The notes under the pieces: model-generated
Told to the model about the DNA's origin: nothing
Databases searched by the model: none
The model's input: the letters and a program-made list of their open reading frames with translations, nothing else
From: Doris montereyensis
Taxonomy: Eukaryota > Mollusca > Gastropoda > Nudibranchia > Dorididae
Direction of reading: 5' to 3'
NCBI GenBank assembly: GCA_037039925.1
Contig: JAXRKP010000334.1
Location: 92,001 to 156,000, forward strand
DNA length: 64,000 bases
In this document: positions 1 through 28,276 of the stretch, piece by piece
Layout: every line of letters starts with the position of its first letter
How positions within the stretch are numbered: the stretch's first letter is position 1
Translations under genes and position numbers: made by a program

Positions 1-62
1 CTCTTCGTAGAGATCATCGTATATCATTGATAGAGTAAATTTTAAACAAACAAAACAAACAC
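1..62 (+). repeat. 3' end of a dispersed SINE-like repeat (truncated by window edge)
   Basis: The stretch resembles the ends of the repeats at 3575-3720, 27860-28010 and 29290-29425: GATCA(T/C)CGTRTAT, then GAGTAAATTT and an AAACAAACAAA tail. It lies in the AMPK alpha intron that enters the window from the left. Only the tail is present, so the call rests on similarity to the other copies. Confidence 0.4.
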
Positions 63-143
63 GTTCATGAGTTGAATAATATTATTGATAGTATTGTAAT
101 TTAAAATTCTATTTTACGTCTCTTTCCCCTGTTGCTGACATAG

Positions 144-6699
<6,556 letters not shown>

Positions 6700-8340
6700 G
6701 CCAAAAACAGAAAGAGGAATGGTAGATTTTCTCATATCATATGAAAGGGAAACAGAAGGATTATTATATTACTTACCTAATGCTTGAGGTTGATGTTCGT
6801 TTTTGGTGATGTTGTATTCATTCTGTGTTGGTTTTTGTGACGCTCTGGGCTTAAAATGGATTCTTTTTTTTCTTCTTCTTCTTCTTCTTTGTACACAATT
6901 GAAGGATTGCGGATTGATTTTCGAAGATGGTGTGTATTGGTTTCTCCTTCTGTTTTTCCGGCATTCGTTTAAAGAATTTCCTATGACATGTTGAAATCTT
7001 CATTAGAATATAACCTTCTAAAACCTCTATTGATTAAATATGTTCAAAATGGCTTACTGGGAATAAATTGTTGAGTGATGTCTGTCATGTATGATTGATT
7101 CATTAATGAACAATTGCAAATTATACTTAAATTTGTTTTCCTTGTCATTAGATTTATGGAAATGAAATAGAAATGCCCACAAAACAAAGATATCCATTCA
7201 AAGTAACTTTTACTCTTTTTCCCCACATCTTAGTAGACTGCATTGGTCAATTATTTCTACTGTCTTTTATAATTATAGCTGCCAGATCAGCCCCCAAAGA
7301 AAACGAATTTCTTTTGTATTATTTTATTTATGTTCATCAATTTATTCAAGCATTTTGAGAGTGTGCTATTAAATTTTGAATGCCTTTATCTTTAAGTAGT
7401 GAAAAGGAGAGATTTGTTTCTATGCCAAAACTCATGAAATGCCATTGAATTTGAGCACCACTTTGCATTTAGACAAAAAATACACAAATCAAGAAAACTA
7501 TTCACTGATGGGAAATGTCACCCTGTTCTAGTAATCATTTCTTGAATGTGCCCCGTTTTTTCTTTCTTAGTAGTTGTTATTTGTTTTTTTGTGACCAAAA
7601 AATTTCTCTACTTTCTTCATGGTCGTCAAGGTCGATCACAAAGCTGTCTCGAGGCTTTAGATTTGAACAGTCACAGGAAATGGAAAAATCTTGCTAAATC
7701 AAGCATTTTATTTCTCAAATTCAACTCAATTATTTATTTTGAATGAATTTCTGTTAAATGAGACAGAACAAACTCCCCCTCTTGAATATGTCCTCCACAT
7801 TATTTTCCGTATCCGACTTGTTTATTTAATTATTTAATTGTGTCATACTTTCCTTTTCTCATTCTCTTTTTTTCATTATATGGTCAGTATTGTGTTCTGT
7901 CAGTTATCTCCTGTTCTATTAACAAACCCTACACATGTTTCTCTTTATGCTGCCTTTATATTATAAGTATGTTTCATTATATAACAGGATTGTCTTGCTT
8001 TGGATTGTGATAAATTTGAAATGCACTCTGTACAAGTGTAAACAAAAAAATCAGCAGAAGTTTTTTAAAAGATTTTTTTTTCTTTTCAAAATGTTTTATT
8101 GGTGTTGCACTAAAACGTGTTTTGCTGATAATCATTGTATTTTATGTAAATATTATGTAGATGGATTTTCATTTAAAGAATGATAATAACAATGTTTGTA
8201 GTATGTATGTTTCATGTCATTTATTTGTATGCCCAAGACTGATGGCATGACATGTATATGATATAACATGAAAGAATTTGTATATACTCATATTACTTTA
8301 AGATGATAAACAATGAGTGTAGACCGTCAATGTAGTTACT
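6700..8340 (+). other. AMPK alpha 3' flank / probable 3' UTR
   Basis: AT-rich sequence after the AMPK alpha stop codon with no recognisable coding exon. A possible polyadenylation hexamer AATAAA occurs at about 7063. The small open frames here show no family similarity. The UTR end cannot be fixed from sequence alone. Confidence 0.35.
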
Positions 8341-9530
8341 ACGGTGTATCTTAATTCAGGCAGTCCAATCAGAAAAGCTCTTACTCGCATCAGATTTTTT
8401 GTCTTGAAGGGTGAAAAGTCCTAGTTAAGCACATCTGAGTTATTCACTGCCTGTCAGAGCCTCAGCTGTGTGCAACATCAAAAAATGAAATTGATTTTCC
8501 TTCCCTCGTGCAGGCGCTCAACCTTTTAAACAAAGCATCGTAGCTGTGGAGGATTCTGCTTATAATAATATGCCGACAATCCTGAAACTACAAGGAAGTG
8601 CTTTATTTTTATCCCATTTTTAGTTTCATAAAATTGTTCTACACAACCCAGAATGTTCAATAACACTATATTAGCACCATGTTCTAAAATGTTTCTCATG
8701 AAGTCCAGCCTTTTGAAATATCCCTCAAAATTTTATGTCCAATTTTACTCGGCAGGTCCAATATAGTTCAGGAGTAATTAATTAGTAAATACTAATTGAA
8801 ACCAAGTCTATTTGGAAATGTTATGTTGACAGCAAAACTCTGATCTGTCAAGAAAGTGTCATTTTAGAGGGAATATAATTTACATCAACTTAAAAAGGAG
8901 AGAAATCCATCAACATTGTTTAAGTTTCAGTCATGAGAAGGTCTTCAGACTTTTATTTTGAAATCATATATTCATACAAGAAGAGTAATGTACACCATTT
9001 TTTTATTTGGAGCTTATCAACAGAACTGTTTTGAACAGTGAATTTCATCATTTTAATAACTTAATGATTTATTTGGATGAATTCATGCATTTTGAAAGCA
9101 ATTTTTTCTTTAGGATTCAGCAACTTTGTTTGTATAATATTTTCTAGGAGTTCTGCGCCTAGTCATTTTAAAATAATTTTGGCGTAAAAAGCTATATACA
9201 AATTTGATGCATTATATAAGTTTTACTTTAAGAATTTACTTTCTTTTTATGGTGTTTTTTTTTTCACAGCAAGGTTCAGAGAAAGGCAAAAAAATATCTA
9301 TTCATTTATAAATGTCATTTGTCTCATCATTGTTCATGAGGAAATAAACCAATAAAGACAGAAAAAATGTCAGCACCATCTGGATTTTTGTTGGTTTTTT
9401 TATAATTTTAAGTAAAGCTAGATATAAAAAAAAATCAGAAGTGTAATTGTCACAGGAAATGAAAGTTCCATGTTGTACTCTGTGTGTATCTGTATCTGTC
9501 TTGTCATATCTTCATATTCCCACCCCTGTC
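8341..9530. other. Intergenic AT-rich DNA, nothing recognised
   Basis: Between the AMPK alpha 3' flank and the second CT satellite I see no coding exon, RNA gene or clear repeat. Confidence 0.4.
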
Positions 9531-9850
<320 letters not shown>

Positions 9851-10029
9851 CTTAACATACAAACAAAAGACATACACACATGCATTTATCTTACAAGTAC
9901 AAGAACTTATTTAATTTATTTCACATTTTTTTCTGTTTTTTTTTCCTTTCTACATATACTTAGTATAATTTTGCGGAGATGATCTGTTGCCACTATTTTT
10001 TTCTGATCAAGTGAAGCTCCTTTAATACC

Positions 10030-10320
10030 ATTTTGGTCCATAAAGCTGGAGCTTATCCGGTCTCTGTAGCGAAGCGTGCAACCAACCGAGCTAACTACGC
10101 TTTCTTTTCATGGCGAGGTGATGGGTGCCGACACAGAGGTCGTGGGTTCGATCCCCATGGTGGTCAGGATATTTTCCTGTCTATTCCTTGTATTTGTCTC
10201 GTTTTTGTTCCTATGGGGCTTTCATATTATCTTGTTTCATTGCCATTGTTTGTCTTTATCTAGTAGTAGTAGTAGTAGCAGCAGTAGTAGTAGTAGAAGT
10301 AGTAGTGATAGTGATATTAG
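10030..10320 (+). repeat. SINE-like element (family B) with (TAG)n tail, rearranged head
   Basis: GGTGATGGGTGCCGACACAG followed by GTGGGTTCGATCCCCATGG carries a tRNA B-box. CTATTCCTTGTATTTGTCTC and a TAGTAGTAG tail follow. The same body is at 11300-11640. Upstream, GCAACCAACCGAGCTAACTACG is the reverse complement of an A-box region (compare TAGTTAGCTCGGTTGGTAG at 11323). Before that is antisense family-A tail (AGCTGGAGCTTATCCGG). The copy is therefore a mosaic of joined fragments. Confidence 0.7.
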
Positions 10321-10332
10321 TAATAGGTTATA

Positions 10333-10407
10333 GGCGAAATATGACAATAAGTGACAACTCCACTAATAAAGACAAAACAAACACGTGACATTTCGGGTAT
10401 AACCCGA
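10333..10407 (-). repeat. GGGTTATACCC repeat family, copy 1
   Basis: On the plus strand it reads GCGAAATATGACAATAAGTG, then CACTAATAAAGACAAAACAAAC, ACGTGACATTTC and GGGTATAACCC. This is the reverse complement of the repeat at 24341-24485 and 46100-46290. It is a short copy lacking the CTGATGA side of the core. Confidence 0.6.
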
Positions 10408-10429
10408 AATAATAATCCATAATAGGTTA

Positions 10430-10500
10430 TAGTACATGTAGTAGCAGTAGTTAGTAGTAGTAGTAATAGTAGTAGTAGCAGTAGTAGTAACGTAGATAAA
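10430..10500 (+). repeat. (TAG)n microsatellite
   Basis: Imperfect TAG/CAG trinucleotide repeat, similar to the tails at 10261-10320 and 11485-11640. Confidence 0.85.
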
Positions 10501-10609
10501 GACAAACAGTGAGGCAAGGGGCATGTTGAAAGTTAAGGTAATGACACAAGCAGAGGTGTGGCGTATCCATTATTGTAGGTGGTGCCACGATAAAATAGTA
10601 TCATACTTT

Positions 10610-10612
10610 CAG

Positions 10613-10683
<71 letters not shown>

Positions 10684-10760
10684 GAGAGACAGGGAGAGAG
10701 ACAGACAGACAGACGGAAAGAGAGAGAAGAGAGACAGACAGACATATATACACAGAGAGA
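10610..10760 (+). repeat. (GA)n / GATA simple repeat
   Basis: GAGAGA runs broken by GATAGATAGA and GACAGACAGAC units. The small open frames on both strands are repeat artefacts. Confidence 0.9.
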
Positions 10761-11299
10761 ACAAGCGCGCAACACACATTAGTGTGTATCAGCATTACAG
10801 CACGTAGAGCTGGTCCTGGTTAATTCTTCATGGCGGAGGTCTCGATAAAAATAGAATTCGTCGGTCAGCGGGCACGCATGCCCCACGCCAGTTCGAGGAT
10901 GGAACTAAATTGGTGCCTGGCTCCAAAATTTTTTTTTTTACATGCAAAGAATAGAATACCACGACCTTTGACCCTATTCTGGGAATATTTTTGTACAGTT
11001 AACTAAGCTTTCTTGGTTCCCATTGCCAGAGGGCACCACAGGAGAAAGTGATAGGTAGGAGAATAAACAACTACAAGCTGCGTGTGATGTCACCAGCGGC
11101 AAAACCTGATAGTGAAAGTCCCTGCAGAGAAGTGTAGTATGAAACTGGTGTATGTGTGTGTGTATGTTGGGTAAAGCAAGTCGATGCGATGGGTGTATTT
11201 GCAAAGAAATCATAGTAGTACCTTCTTGGTGTATTGCAATATTTTACAAGTGGTTCCTCGACCAAAAAACCAAGCAGAACACGCCCCTGGACATAAGAT

Positions 11300-11549
11300 G
11301 ATATGAAAGCCCCAGGGAATGTAGTTAGCTCGGTTGGTAGCACACGCTTTATTTTTGGCGAGGCGATGGGTGCCGACAAAGCAGAGGTTGCGGGTTCGAT
11401 CACCATGGTGGCCAGGATTTGTTTCTCTCTATTCCTTGTAATTGTCTCGATTTGTTCCTATGTTCCTTTGTCATTACCTTCACTAGCAGTAGCAGTAGTA
11501 TTAGTAGTATTAGTATAGTAGCAGTAGCAGGCCTAGTAGTGGTACTAGT

Positions 11550-11601
<52 letters not shown>

Positions 11602-11640
11602 ATAGAAGTGGTAGTAGTAGTAGCAGTAGAAGAAAAAGAA
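11300..11640 (+). repeat. tRNA-derived SINE (family B) with (TAG)n tail
   Basis: A-box-like TAGTTAGCTCGGTTGGTAG at about 11323 and B-box GCGGGTTCGATCACC at about 11391 have the spacing of a tRNA promoter. GGCGAGGCGATGGGTGCCGA lies between them. The body continues CTATTCCTTGTAATTGTCTC and ends in a long imperfect TAG/CAG tail (11485-11635). The body matches 10105-10320. A functional tRNA gene is unlikely because the acceptor arm and the expected folding are absent. Confidence 0.75.
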
Positions 11641-12892
11641 TGAATGATACATGCAGTACGGTAACTGTGCGGAGGAAGAGGAGGAGGGTACTTGTATTTA
11701 TAGTCTACAAGTCAGGTTGTTGAAACAAATTGACTGTCATGAGTTCTTACTGACGTGTGCCGTTGTTCTGGGTAAGTCATACCCTGGTTTAACATATATC
11801 ATCTTAAGTGTTGTTATCGTATGGTCTTTATTTTCTTGGAATGCCAAGTCATGTTTCTATACAAACTGAGTCACAAATCATTTATGAAGCTAGGAGTTCC
11901 AAATCTTTTTTATGCATCTCACCCAGAAAAATTTTAATGGTTTCTTGCACCCACTTAACTTCAAACGTAAGATTTTTATCTTATGACGAAGATGAAGAAG
12001 GCATTTATACTAAATTTGAGCAACAGATTACCCCCGGTTGGGAACTCCTAACTTGCCAGCGTAAGCCACAAAATATAGTCTAGATAACTTCTATTCTTTG
12101 GCCTAAGCAAGGCCGTCTCTAATATATCTAAGTAGCTGTGTGTGAGCTGCGAGTTGAGCAAAGCAACAGGGAAATAACTCTTAAATATGTTGCTTTTTTA
12201 ATTTTACCATCTTATTCATCTCGCCGACAAGTTACCGAAGGCCGATGAGTAATAGCAGTAGGCCTACTTTTTAACTTCTCAGTAGATCTTAACTTCAAAC
12301 TTTAATGCTGAGCATGACTGATGGTCAGTGGATAATCTGAACATAGAACCACACCTATGTCAAGTAGAGTAATTTGTGGTGGGTGAAGTATAACACTGTC
12401 TGAAATTGCTCTCAACTTTGCAGTTTGTATTAAAGTTTTCTCCCGTCAGGTAAGGATTTGATTTGCCAAGGGAATCTTTTTAAATTTACACAACTTTTTG
12501 AATTTATGAATTTTTAACTTTTGTGGTTGCCGTTGATCGTTGATTGATGGCTAAATATAATCTAGATCTAGAGATCGGAATCTAGGCGCCATCCTGACAT
12601 AATTGAACATGCACGTTTAAAAAAAAAAGGGGGAAGAGGTTTCAAGGGGACCGGAATACCCCCTGATTATGTGAATAACACAGGGTCTCACACCCCCCCC
12701 TCTTTGAATAAAATGTCACAAGATAAAATAGATACATTTCATTAATACTTAATTAAATACTCATATCTGATAGTTAACAAAATGGGGCCTAATAACCACC
12801 TCTACTACAACTACTAAAGTTCTGCTAGATTTAGTCATTTTTTTTTTAGTTAGTCTACACATTCATTTCCAGGCCAAGTGGGACATCAATTC
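11641..12892. other. Intergenic DNA without recognised genes
   Basis: AT-rich sequence with short open frames that resemble no family. It includes TCTAGATCTAGAGATC at about 12560 and homopolymer runs near 12620 and 12700. Nothing else could be supported. Confidence 0.35.
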
Positions 12893-13160
12893 TTAACCCT
12901 TTCCAGGCGGGTCCCATATATTTGCATGCCGCTGGTCACTCTAAGCACACCTACGCTATTGGCGGGTCCCGTATGTTTGCATGACTCCCAGCCTTCCAGC
13001 AAGACTAAGCGTTAGTGGCGGATCCCGTATAACTGCCCTGCAGTGCACTCAAAGACGGGTTTTGGGAATGCCTCTATTCTGACCAATTACGCTTATCAAC
13101 CCCTGCTGATCAACCCACGCCACGCCGAACAGAGAAAGTCTATTGTTCTAAAGGGGTAAA
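12893..13160. repeat. Possible piggyBac-like MITE end with three 55-bp tandem units
   Basis: TTAACCCTTTCCAGG at 12893 resembles a TTAA target site followed by a piggyBac-type CCCTTT terminus. Inside, GGCGGGTCCCATATATTTGC (12906), GGCGGGTCCCGTATGTTTGC (12961) and GGCGGATCCCGTATAACTGC (13017) repeat every 55-56 bp. A weak mirrored end, AAAGGGGTAAA, occurs near 13150. The assignment is tentative. Confidence 0.35.
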
Positions 13161-15798
13161 AGTGATAGTTCATTTCTGAGGCTAACACACTCGATATATT
13201 TCTTATAAAGAGATACAATAACACACAGGAGCTCTATCTCAAATGCAGGCTGTGGGCTCTCTGCAAAATGTACAAAACCAGAGACTCTTGTCTTCGTATG
13301 ACCGTCGCAACTTCTGGGCAGATGTCAATTACTTACTTGTAAGAAGCTCCACCCACAAGCAAGAAATAGTGATTGATATAAATAAAAGATATCAGTGGCC
13401 AATCACATTGCACACCTACGGTCAGCCTGAATGGAGGGCGTGACCTTCAGTCAATAGAAAGAAACTATGTTCAGGGTTGACCAATCAAGAGGAACATTGT
13501 GTTGATGGTTATATTGTTAAATGTCACATAAGTCAAAATATATCTCCACTTCTTTTTCACATAAGAATGAAGAGATTAGAGTGTTGAAAGTACAGGGAAA
13601 ATTTAAGCTTTCATCTGAGTTCAGCGACCAGCAACAAAGGCACTGTGATCTTCAAACAGGTCCATTTCACATGGTCATGATGACATGTGGTATCTGGACA
13701 AGAGGAAGGGTGGCTACCTGAAGTATATATAGACATTAGAAACTACAAGAGTCTATCTTCCTACTGTATAGAAAGGACTAAGGAGGGAGACTTACATCCA
13801 GAAGTGAGGGGAATATGTGAAAAACCACTGGACTGCATTTGTGGAGGCTGTTTGGGGGAGTTGGATTACTATTGAACTGTAGGAAGGGAATAGCCAAGAA
13901 TACAAATCGATGGTCAATCATTGTAAATGAGGAGAGAGGGTGATACTAGTAATAGATATAGGGTAGGAGGGAGTTTTCAAAAGCATGGGAAGCATGTAGC
14001 TAAGGAGAGGTGTTAGGTCTGGGATAGAGGGCGTTGCCGCAGCTGGGGCGGCACACATTTGGGAAAGCAATAAACCGGGGGGGGGGGGTGTTTCTTTCAT
14101 CTTTGGAATGTGTTACCTATGCACATTGGACTCGGTCATGGGATTAGCGAAAGGTGGTTGGACATATCCTCTAGTATTAGTATTATAGCTTCATCATTTT
14201 ATTTAGATGTGAGAATGAAAATGATTCCTTTAGAAATAAAGATATAAAGATGATGTTAATTGAAACTCAACTACATAAAATTAGACACAGCCAACCATGC
14301 TGTTATTGAATGATTGGAGTAAAGCCTGACCATGCAGCCACGTGCCCCCGCCCACCCTCCCCCACTCTATATGTTATATTATCTTCTCTCTCTCTCCTGT
14401 CTCATTTTCTTCGTCCTCTTTATTTGTCTCTTTATCTTCCCGTTCTCTTTGTGTCTCTATTTGTTTCCTTTCCTCTTCTCTCTCCCTTTCTATCCCCTCC
14501 TCTCTCTCCGTCTCTCTTATGGCAGTTGTATTTCGTTTTCTTCTTTTTTGTGTGTTTTCTTTTTGTTTATTGTTGTTATAATATGAGGCTTGCTCTGTTG
14601 ATGAACATTGCTCGATGTGTCGTTGTACCAATGGCTCTATTAGTATTAGTTTTGTCCTTGAAGGTTGGACACACTGAAGATTTCTCAGTCCTGATCCGTT
14701 TTCTAACTCTTAGTATTATACTTATACTTTTCATATTCCTCTTCATTAGTAATGCAGTATTATTCCTTTTCATGTTTAACAAAAAGTAGTCTGTAATAGA
14801 TGTTATTGTTAGTAAACAATGCAATATGAACACGATGACAATAATAACAAAATGAATTGCCCGCTATGTCACCTCACTCAACGAAGATAAAAACAATCAC
14901 AATAATCACAGGTACGTCGTATCAAGTGCGGCAGCCTCATCAGCAGGGGAGAAAACTATCGGTGCCACGTGCGGAAGCCTCGTACACCGCGGAACAAGAT
15001 TATTGACCCATATTGAGGTCAGCCGGCAGGTTAGCCTTACAAGAGTTAAGGAGTGCCGAGGGAATGTTGCAGGGATGGGTGAGGGAGGAAGGATGGCACT
15101 GAGTAAGGGTGAATCCAGCAAAAAAAAAAGAATAAGTTGGGGGGGGGGGTTCAGGCGAGGGTCTTCCTCTTGAATAAGTTTGATAAAAAAAAGATTGGTG
15201 TTATAATAGTGCAGATTTGGGAGGTCCGGGGTGGGCAGGTTGGGGGAGTTGGAGTTTTTTGTTTATTTTTTTAATAATTTTTTTTTTGGGGGGGATTCAA
15301 CCTTTGAATTGGGATAGATTTTATGAAAGATAAATCCGTTATTATACTGTATCTAGGCGGTATTATGTAAATGATTACAATGCCAATTGTGCAGCACATG
15401 AAGGAATATGACCTGTATTTATACCAAACGAAAGCCAGTCACTTCCGGTTCAATTATTGGTTTCAGTCATGTCACATGGTCCGTTATCATTGACGTTTGA
15501 ACTGCTTGAGTTAAAATAAACTGCCATGTCAGATTGACGGAAATGACCGAGGCCAGTCACAGAACACTGCGGCAACTGACAATGTTAGAGATCACTTACA
15601 AGAATGGAACCTTCTCAGTTACATGAAGGTCAAGATTTCAATGTAGAATATCTTTGTAACTTCTTCAAAGTAGCTTTGGTTTACTTATATTGTATTGTGT
15701 AAGGTACACTTAATTATCATAAAATAAAAAAAACATCAACATTAAGTATAGATAACCTATATAAAAAAACATTTTATTGATATTTTTCACTTCTGCAG
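13161..15798. other. Intergenic DNA and probable LRRC40 5' region
   Basis: No supported coding exon. It contains pyrimidine-rich low complexity at 14390-14520 and G runs near 14080, 15140 and 15290. The LRRC40 promoter or a non-coding first exon probably lies in the right part, because a strong splice acceptor (CACTTCTGCAG, ending 15798) precedes the LRRC40 start codon exon. Confidence 0.35.
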
Positions 15799-15822
15799 TT
15801 ACTGTCCTATCTTGTCAAGAAG

Positions 15823-25499
<9,677 letters not shown>

Positions 25500-26790
25500 T
25501 AATCAGTTATCAAATCTATTTACATAATAATGATTAATAATGAACCCTTTGATTTGATTCCCTTTTTAAAAAGAATATGCTCACTGTTTTGCCTGTTTAT
25601 CTTTCTTTCACCACTTGTGACCTTGTCCTTTTTGTATACCCAAATTTGTTGCACTTTATACATTAAAATATATGCTCAACGCTAGTAAGATGCTTAAACA
25701 AGCAAATGTCAAACAGACAATGATGTACTTAAAATTTTCAAATGATGTATTTGTTATTGTTACACCATAAAGTGATATGAAGACAATCTTAATCAGCTAT
25801 CCATTTACTTCCTTGTGATTGTGATCATGATTTACTTTCACATCTATGACATCCATTGTATTCTGATAATATGAGAATGAGAGATAAGTTTTATAAAAAG
25901 ATATTTAACAAAGCACATAATATCACATCATAATGTATAAGTATAACGTTGCAAACAGAGTGGGTTTGCCTTCGTCTCCTTTTCCCGTTTCTCCTTTAGG
26001 GTGGGGAGGGTAACCTGGACTGGCGAATTTTGGACTAAAAGGGTGATTTTCTGTTTTTTGCATATTTGGATAGAACGATCATTTATCTACAAGTTCATGG
26101 CAGAAAAATGTCCGTATGAAGTACAATTTGTTTTTTACAAAATATTTTGTAGGCAAGGATAGGTAAAAACAGTCAAAATTTGGACATAAATTACCCTAAC
26201 AGTAACACTGACTGAGAAAAGGACAGTAAAAACCTGTATATTGACGGTTATTCGCCAAATGCAGATTTCAAATGTGGCAGCACACGATATTAGAGTTTGA
26301 CGACGACGATCTGCACGTCTCCGTTGCTATGTAATATAAGTGGCGTTGCGCGTCAGTGTGTATGTAAATACGCGCATGAGCATAGGATATAGAGGAAAAA
26401 AACAAAAAACTGGTCATTTCGACGTCTGTTTTCACAACAGTGCACATCTAAACCTAGATTTTAATCCTATTTACATAAGTAACAATGCCAGAGACTGTCG
26501 AAAGAGTAAGGGCTGCTACAACAAGGGAAACCCGTCTGAAACGTTTTTGTGTTATTTTCTTTTGATTTTTTTACTCGCATTTTTCTCGAAATATAGTTTC
26601 TCCACACTAAAATTCTATCTCCTCCGTCATTTACCGAACGATTTGTATTATATTTGGCACACAGGCTTCTTTTATCAATGTTAATAAAATGACCTCGTTT
26701 AAAAAAATTATATTGTTAACTTTTTGAGAATTATTATTTCTTGTAATAAAAGCGCCGTTTTTGTACATTCACAATATATAGTACTTTAAA
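25500..26790. other. LRRC40 3' flank, no gene recognised
   Basis: AT-rich DNA after the LRRC40 stop. ATTAAA at about 25664 is a possible polyadenylation hexamer. No coding exon or clear repeat was recognised up to about 26790. Confidence 0.35.
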
Positions 26791-26799
26791 AAATTCATT

Positions 26800-27085
26800 A
26801 AAAATAAACTATCCAAAATATTGAAAAAACATGACATCACTCTTTAGATATTGAATGGAAAAGACGATCTGCCCAGGTTTTGAGTGATTTTATTCATAAC
26901 TAAGGGAGGAGATAGATTTTGAAAATTGAGCCAAAATCCAAGATGGCGGCCGTTTCTGTGGCAACCAAGGACGCTACAAACTTTTTTCAGTGATGATATA
27001 GGATGACTGTATTTTGACAGTAGTTACTCATGTACATACTAAAAGCAAAAATCTAAACTCAAAAGCAAAAAAAAATCACTAGTGG
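26800..27085 (+). repeat. Dispersed repeat, direct copy of 31370-31645
   Basis: Shared blocks in the same order: AACTATCCAAAATA, TCACTCTTTA, GACGATCTGCCCAGGTTTTG, AGTGATTTTATTCATAACTAAG, GGCAACCAAGGACGCTA, and a 3' end ACTCAAAAGCAAAAAAAAATCAC. The copy at 31370-31645 carries each block with some changes. The family is not recognised. Confidence 0.65.
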
Positions 27086-27099
27086 GTATGCTGATGGAT

Positions 27100-27230
27100 T
27101 TGGATAATGAGGTCCAGGACTACATCCTCTCAATGTTAGGTTGGACGTTGTGTTCCTTGGAGAAAGACAATGTAGTAACACATTTACCCATTGAGCACAG
27201 GTTTAAATAGGTACATATACCTCTAGCACC
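27100..27230 (+). repeat. Truncated SINE family A copy
   Basis: GGTCCAGGACTACATCCTC, GTTGTGTTCCTTGGAGAAAGAC, ACATTTACCCATTGAGCAC and CTCTAGCACC match the mid part of the full SINE that follows directly. Two copies are thus in tandem. Confidence 0.65.
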
Positions 27231-27540
27231 AGTGGAGTCGGTAGATGAGTGGTTAGGTTGCTGGACTCGGGATCATGAGGTCTCAGGGTTCGAATCCTGA
27301 CAAAGCTAGGCCTGACATTATGTTCCTTGGGAAAGACACTTAACATGCATTTTCCCACTCGACCCAGGTGCAAATGGGTACTAGCACCAGCTTGGGAGTA
27401 AAAACCTGCATCAGCCTGTCCAGGAAGTGATTATCATCACCTGTTCCACTTCATGATATCGAAACTGGGACAAGCTGTGGCTCTATGGGCCATATTGGCC
27501 TTGAAGAAACTTAACTTTACTATTTACTTCAAACACCAAC
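27231..27540 (+). repeat. tRNA-derived SINE family A (best copy)
   Basis: The tRNA-like head has A-box GATGAGTGGTTAGGTTGCTG and B-box GGGTTCGAATCCTG with normal spacing (about 27246-27300). The body reads ATGTTCCTTGGGAAAGACAC, TTCCCACTCGACCCAGG, GGGTACTAGCACC, CCAGGAAGTGATTATCATCA, CCTGTTCCACTTCATG and GGCTCTATGGGCC. Other copies are at 361-450, 17210-17500, 55245-55430 and a 3' fragment at 27605-27690. Confidence 0.85.
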
Positions 27541-27859
27541 ATCAAAAGTAAATGATGACAGAATAATCCCCTTTCCATGACGGCCATGTATTATTTAATT
27601 TTCTGTTGCGCTTCATTATGTACAAACCGGGATGAACCCCAGCTCTATAGAATTTTTTCAGGAACCTACTCTATGGTCCACAATGGCTTTATGTTTTTAC
27701 TGCTATTTATAGCAATATTTGTCTCCTTTGTCTATCTTTATTGTCAAACTTAAATTTCAAAGAAGCATATCTTATTCCTCATAGATATGACTAATGTAAT
27801 AGTAATAATTACACAAAAAAGCATCCAAGAAAGGAATGCATTTCTTTAATTTAAATATG

Positions 27860-28010
27860 AGTGGACTGTTGGCAGGTGCTATTGGTGAGTCCTACTTCTT
27901 TCCTTTTATTATCCTGCTGTTTCCTCTCAATTCACTATGAGATCACCGTGTATGATTGATCCACATATGATGGACCGAGTAAATTTCAATTAAACTAAAG
28001 CAGACAAACT
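27860..28010 (+). repeat. Dispersed repeat, AAAC-tailed (copy 4)
   Basis: GGCAGGTGCTATTGGTGAGTCC, TACTTCTTTCCTTT, ATCCTGCTGTTTCCTC, GAGATCACCGTGTATGATTG and GAGTAAATTTCAATTAAAC match the copies at 3575-3720 and 29290-29425 in order. Confidence 0.65.
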
Positions 28011-28276
28011 TTAAATATGAAAGATAAACTTTTTTAAGGAGGAAGTGAAAATCTATCCAAGTAAGTCGAAGCCCACAGCAATGCAGAGTACGGTATATCT
28101 TAGAATCTTCTTAGTTTCTGTTAAGTAAAGTGGGACAGGCAACAAATCAAAAGATTACCCCTGGAGTCTAGATAGGAAACCAGTCTGTTGTAGGTTTAAC
28201 CTTCCTTGCATTTGCATCAGGGTGGATAGAGGCAAGGTCTGAATAGCTTAAAATTAAAATAATGTTACATGAAGTA

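Noticed and set aside
14310..14789. 159-codon frame with hydrophobic stretches
   Set aside because: Its first half is pyrimidine-rich low complexity. There is no conserved motif and no convincing splice or promoter context.
27246..27305. Functional tRNA gene on the plus strand
   Set aside because: Same reason: a tRNA-like head continuous with a repeated SINE body; several decayed copies exist in the window.
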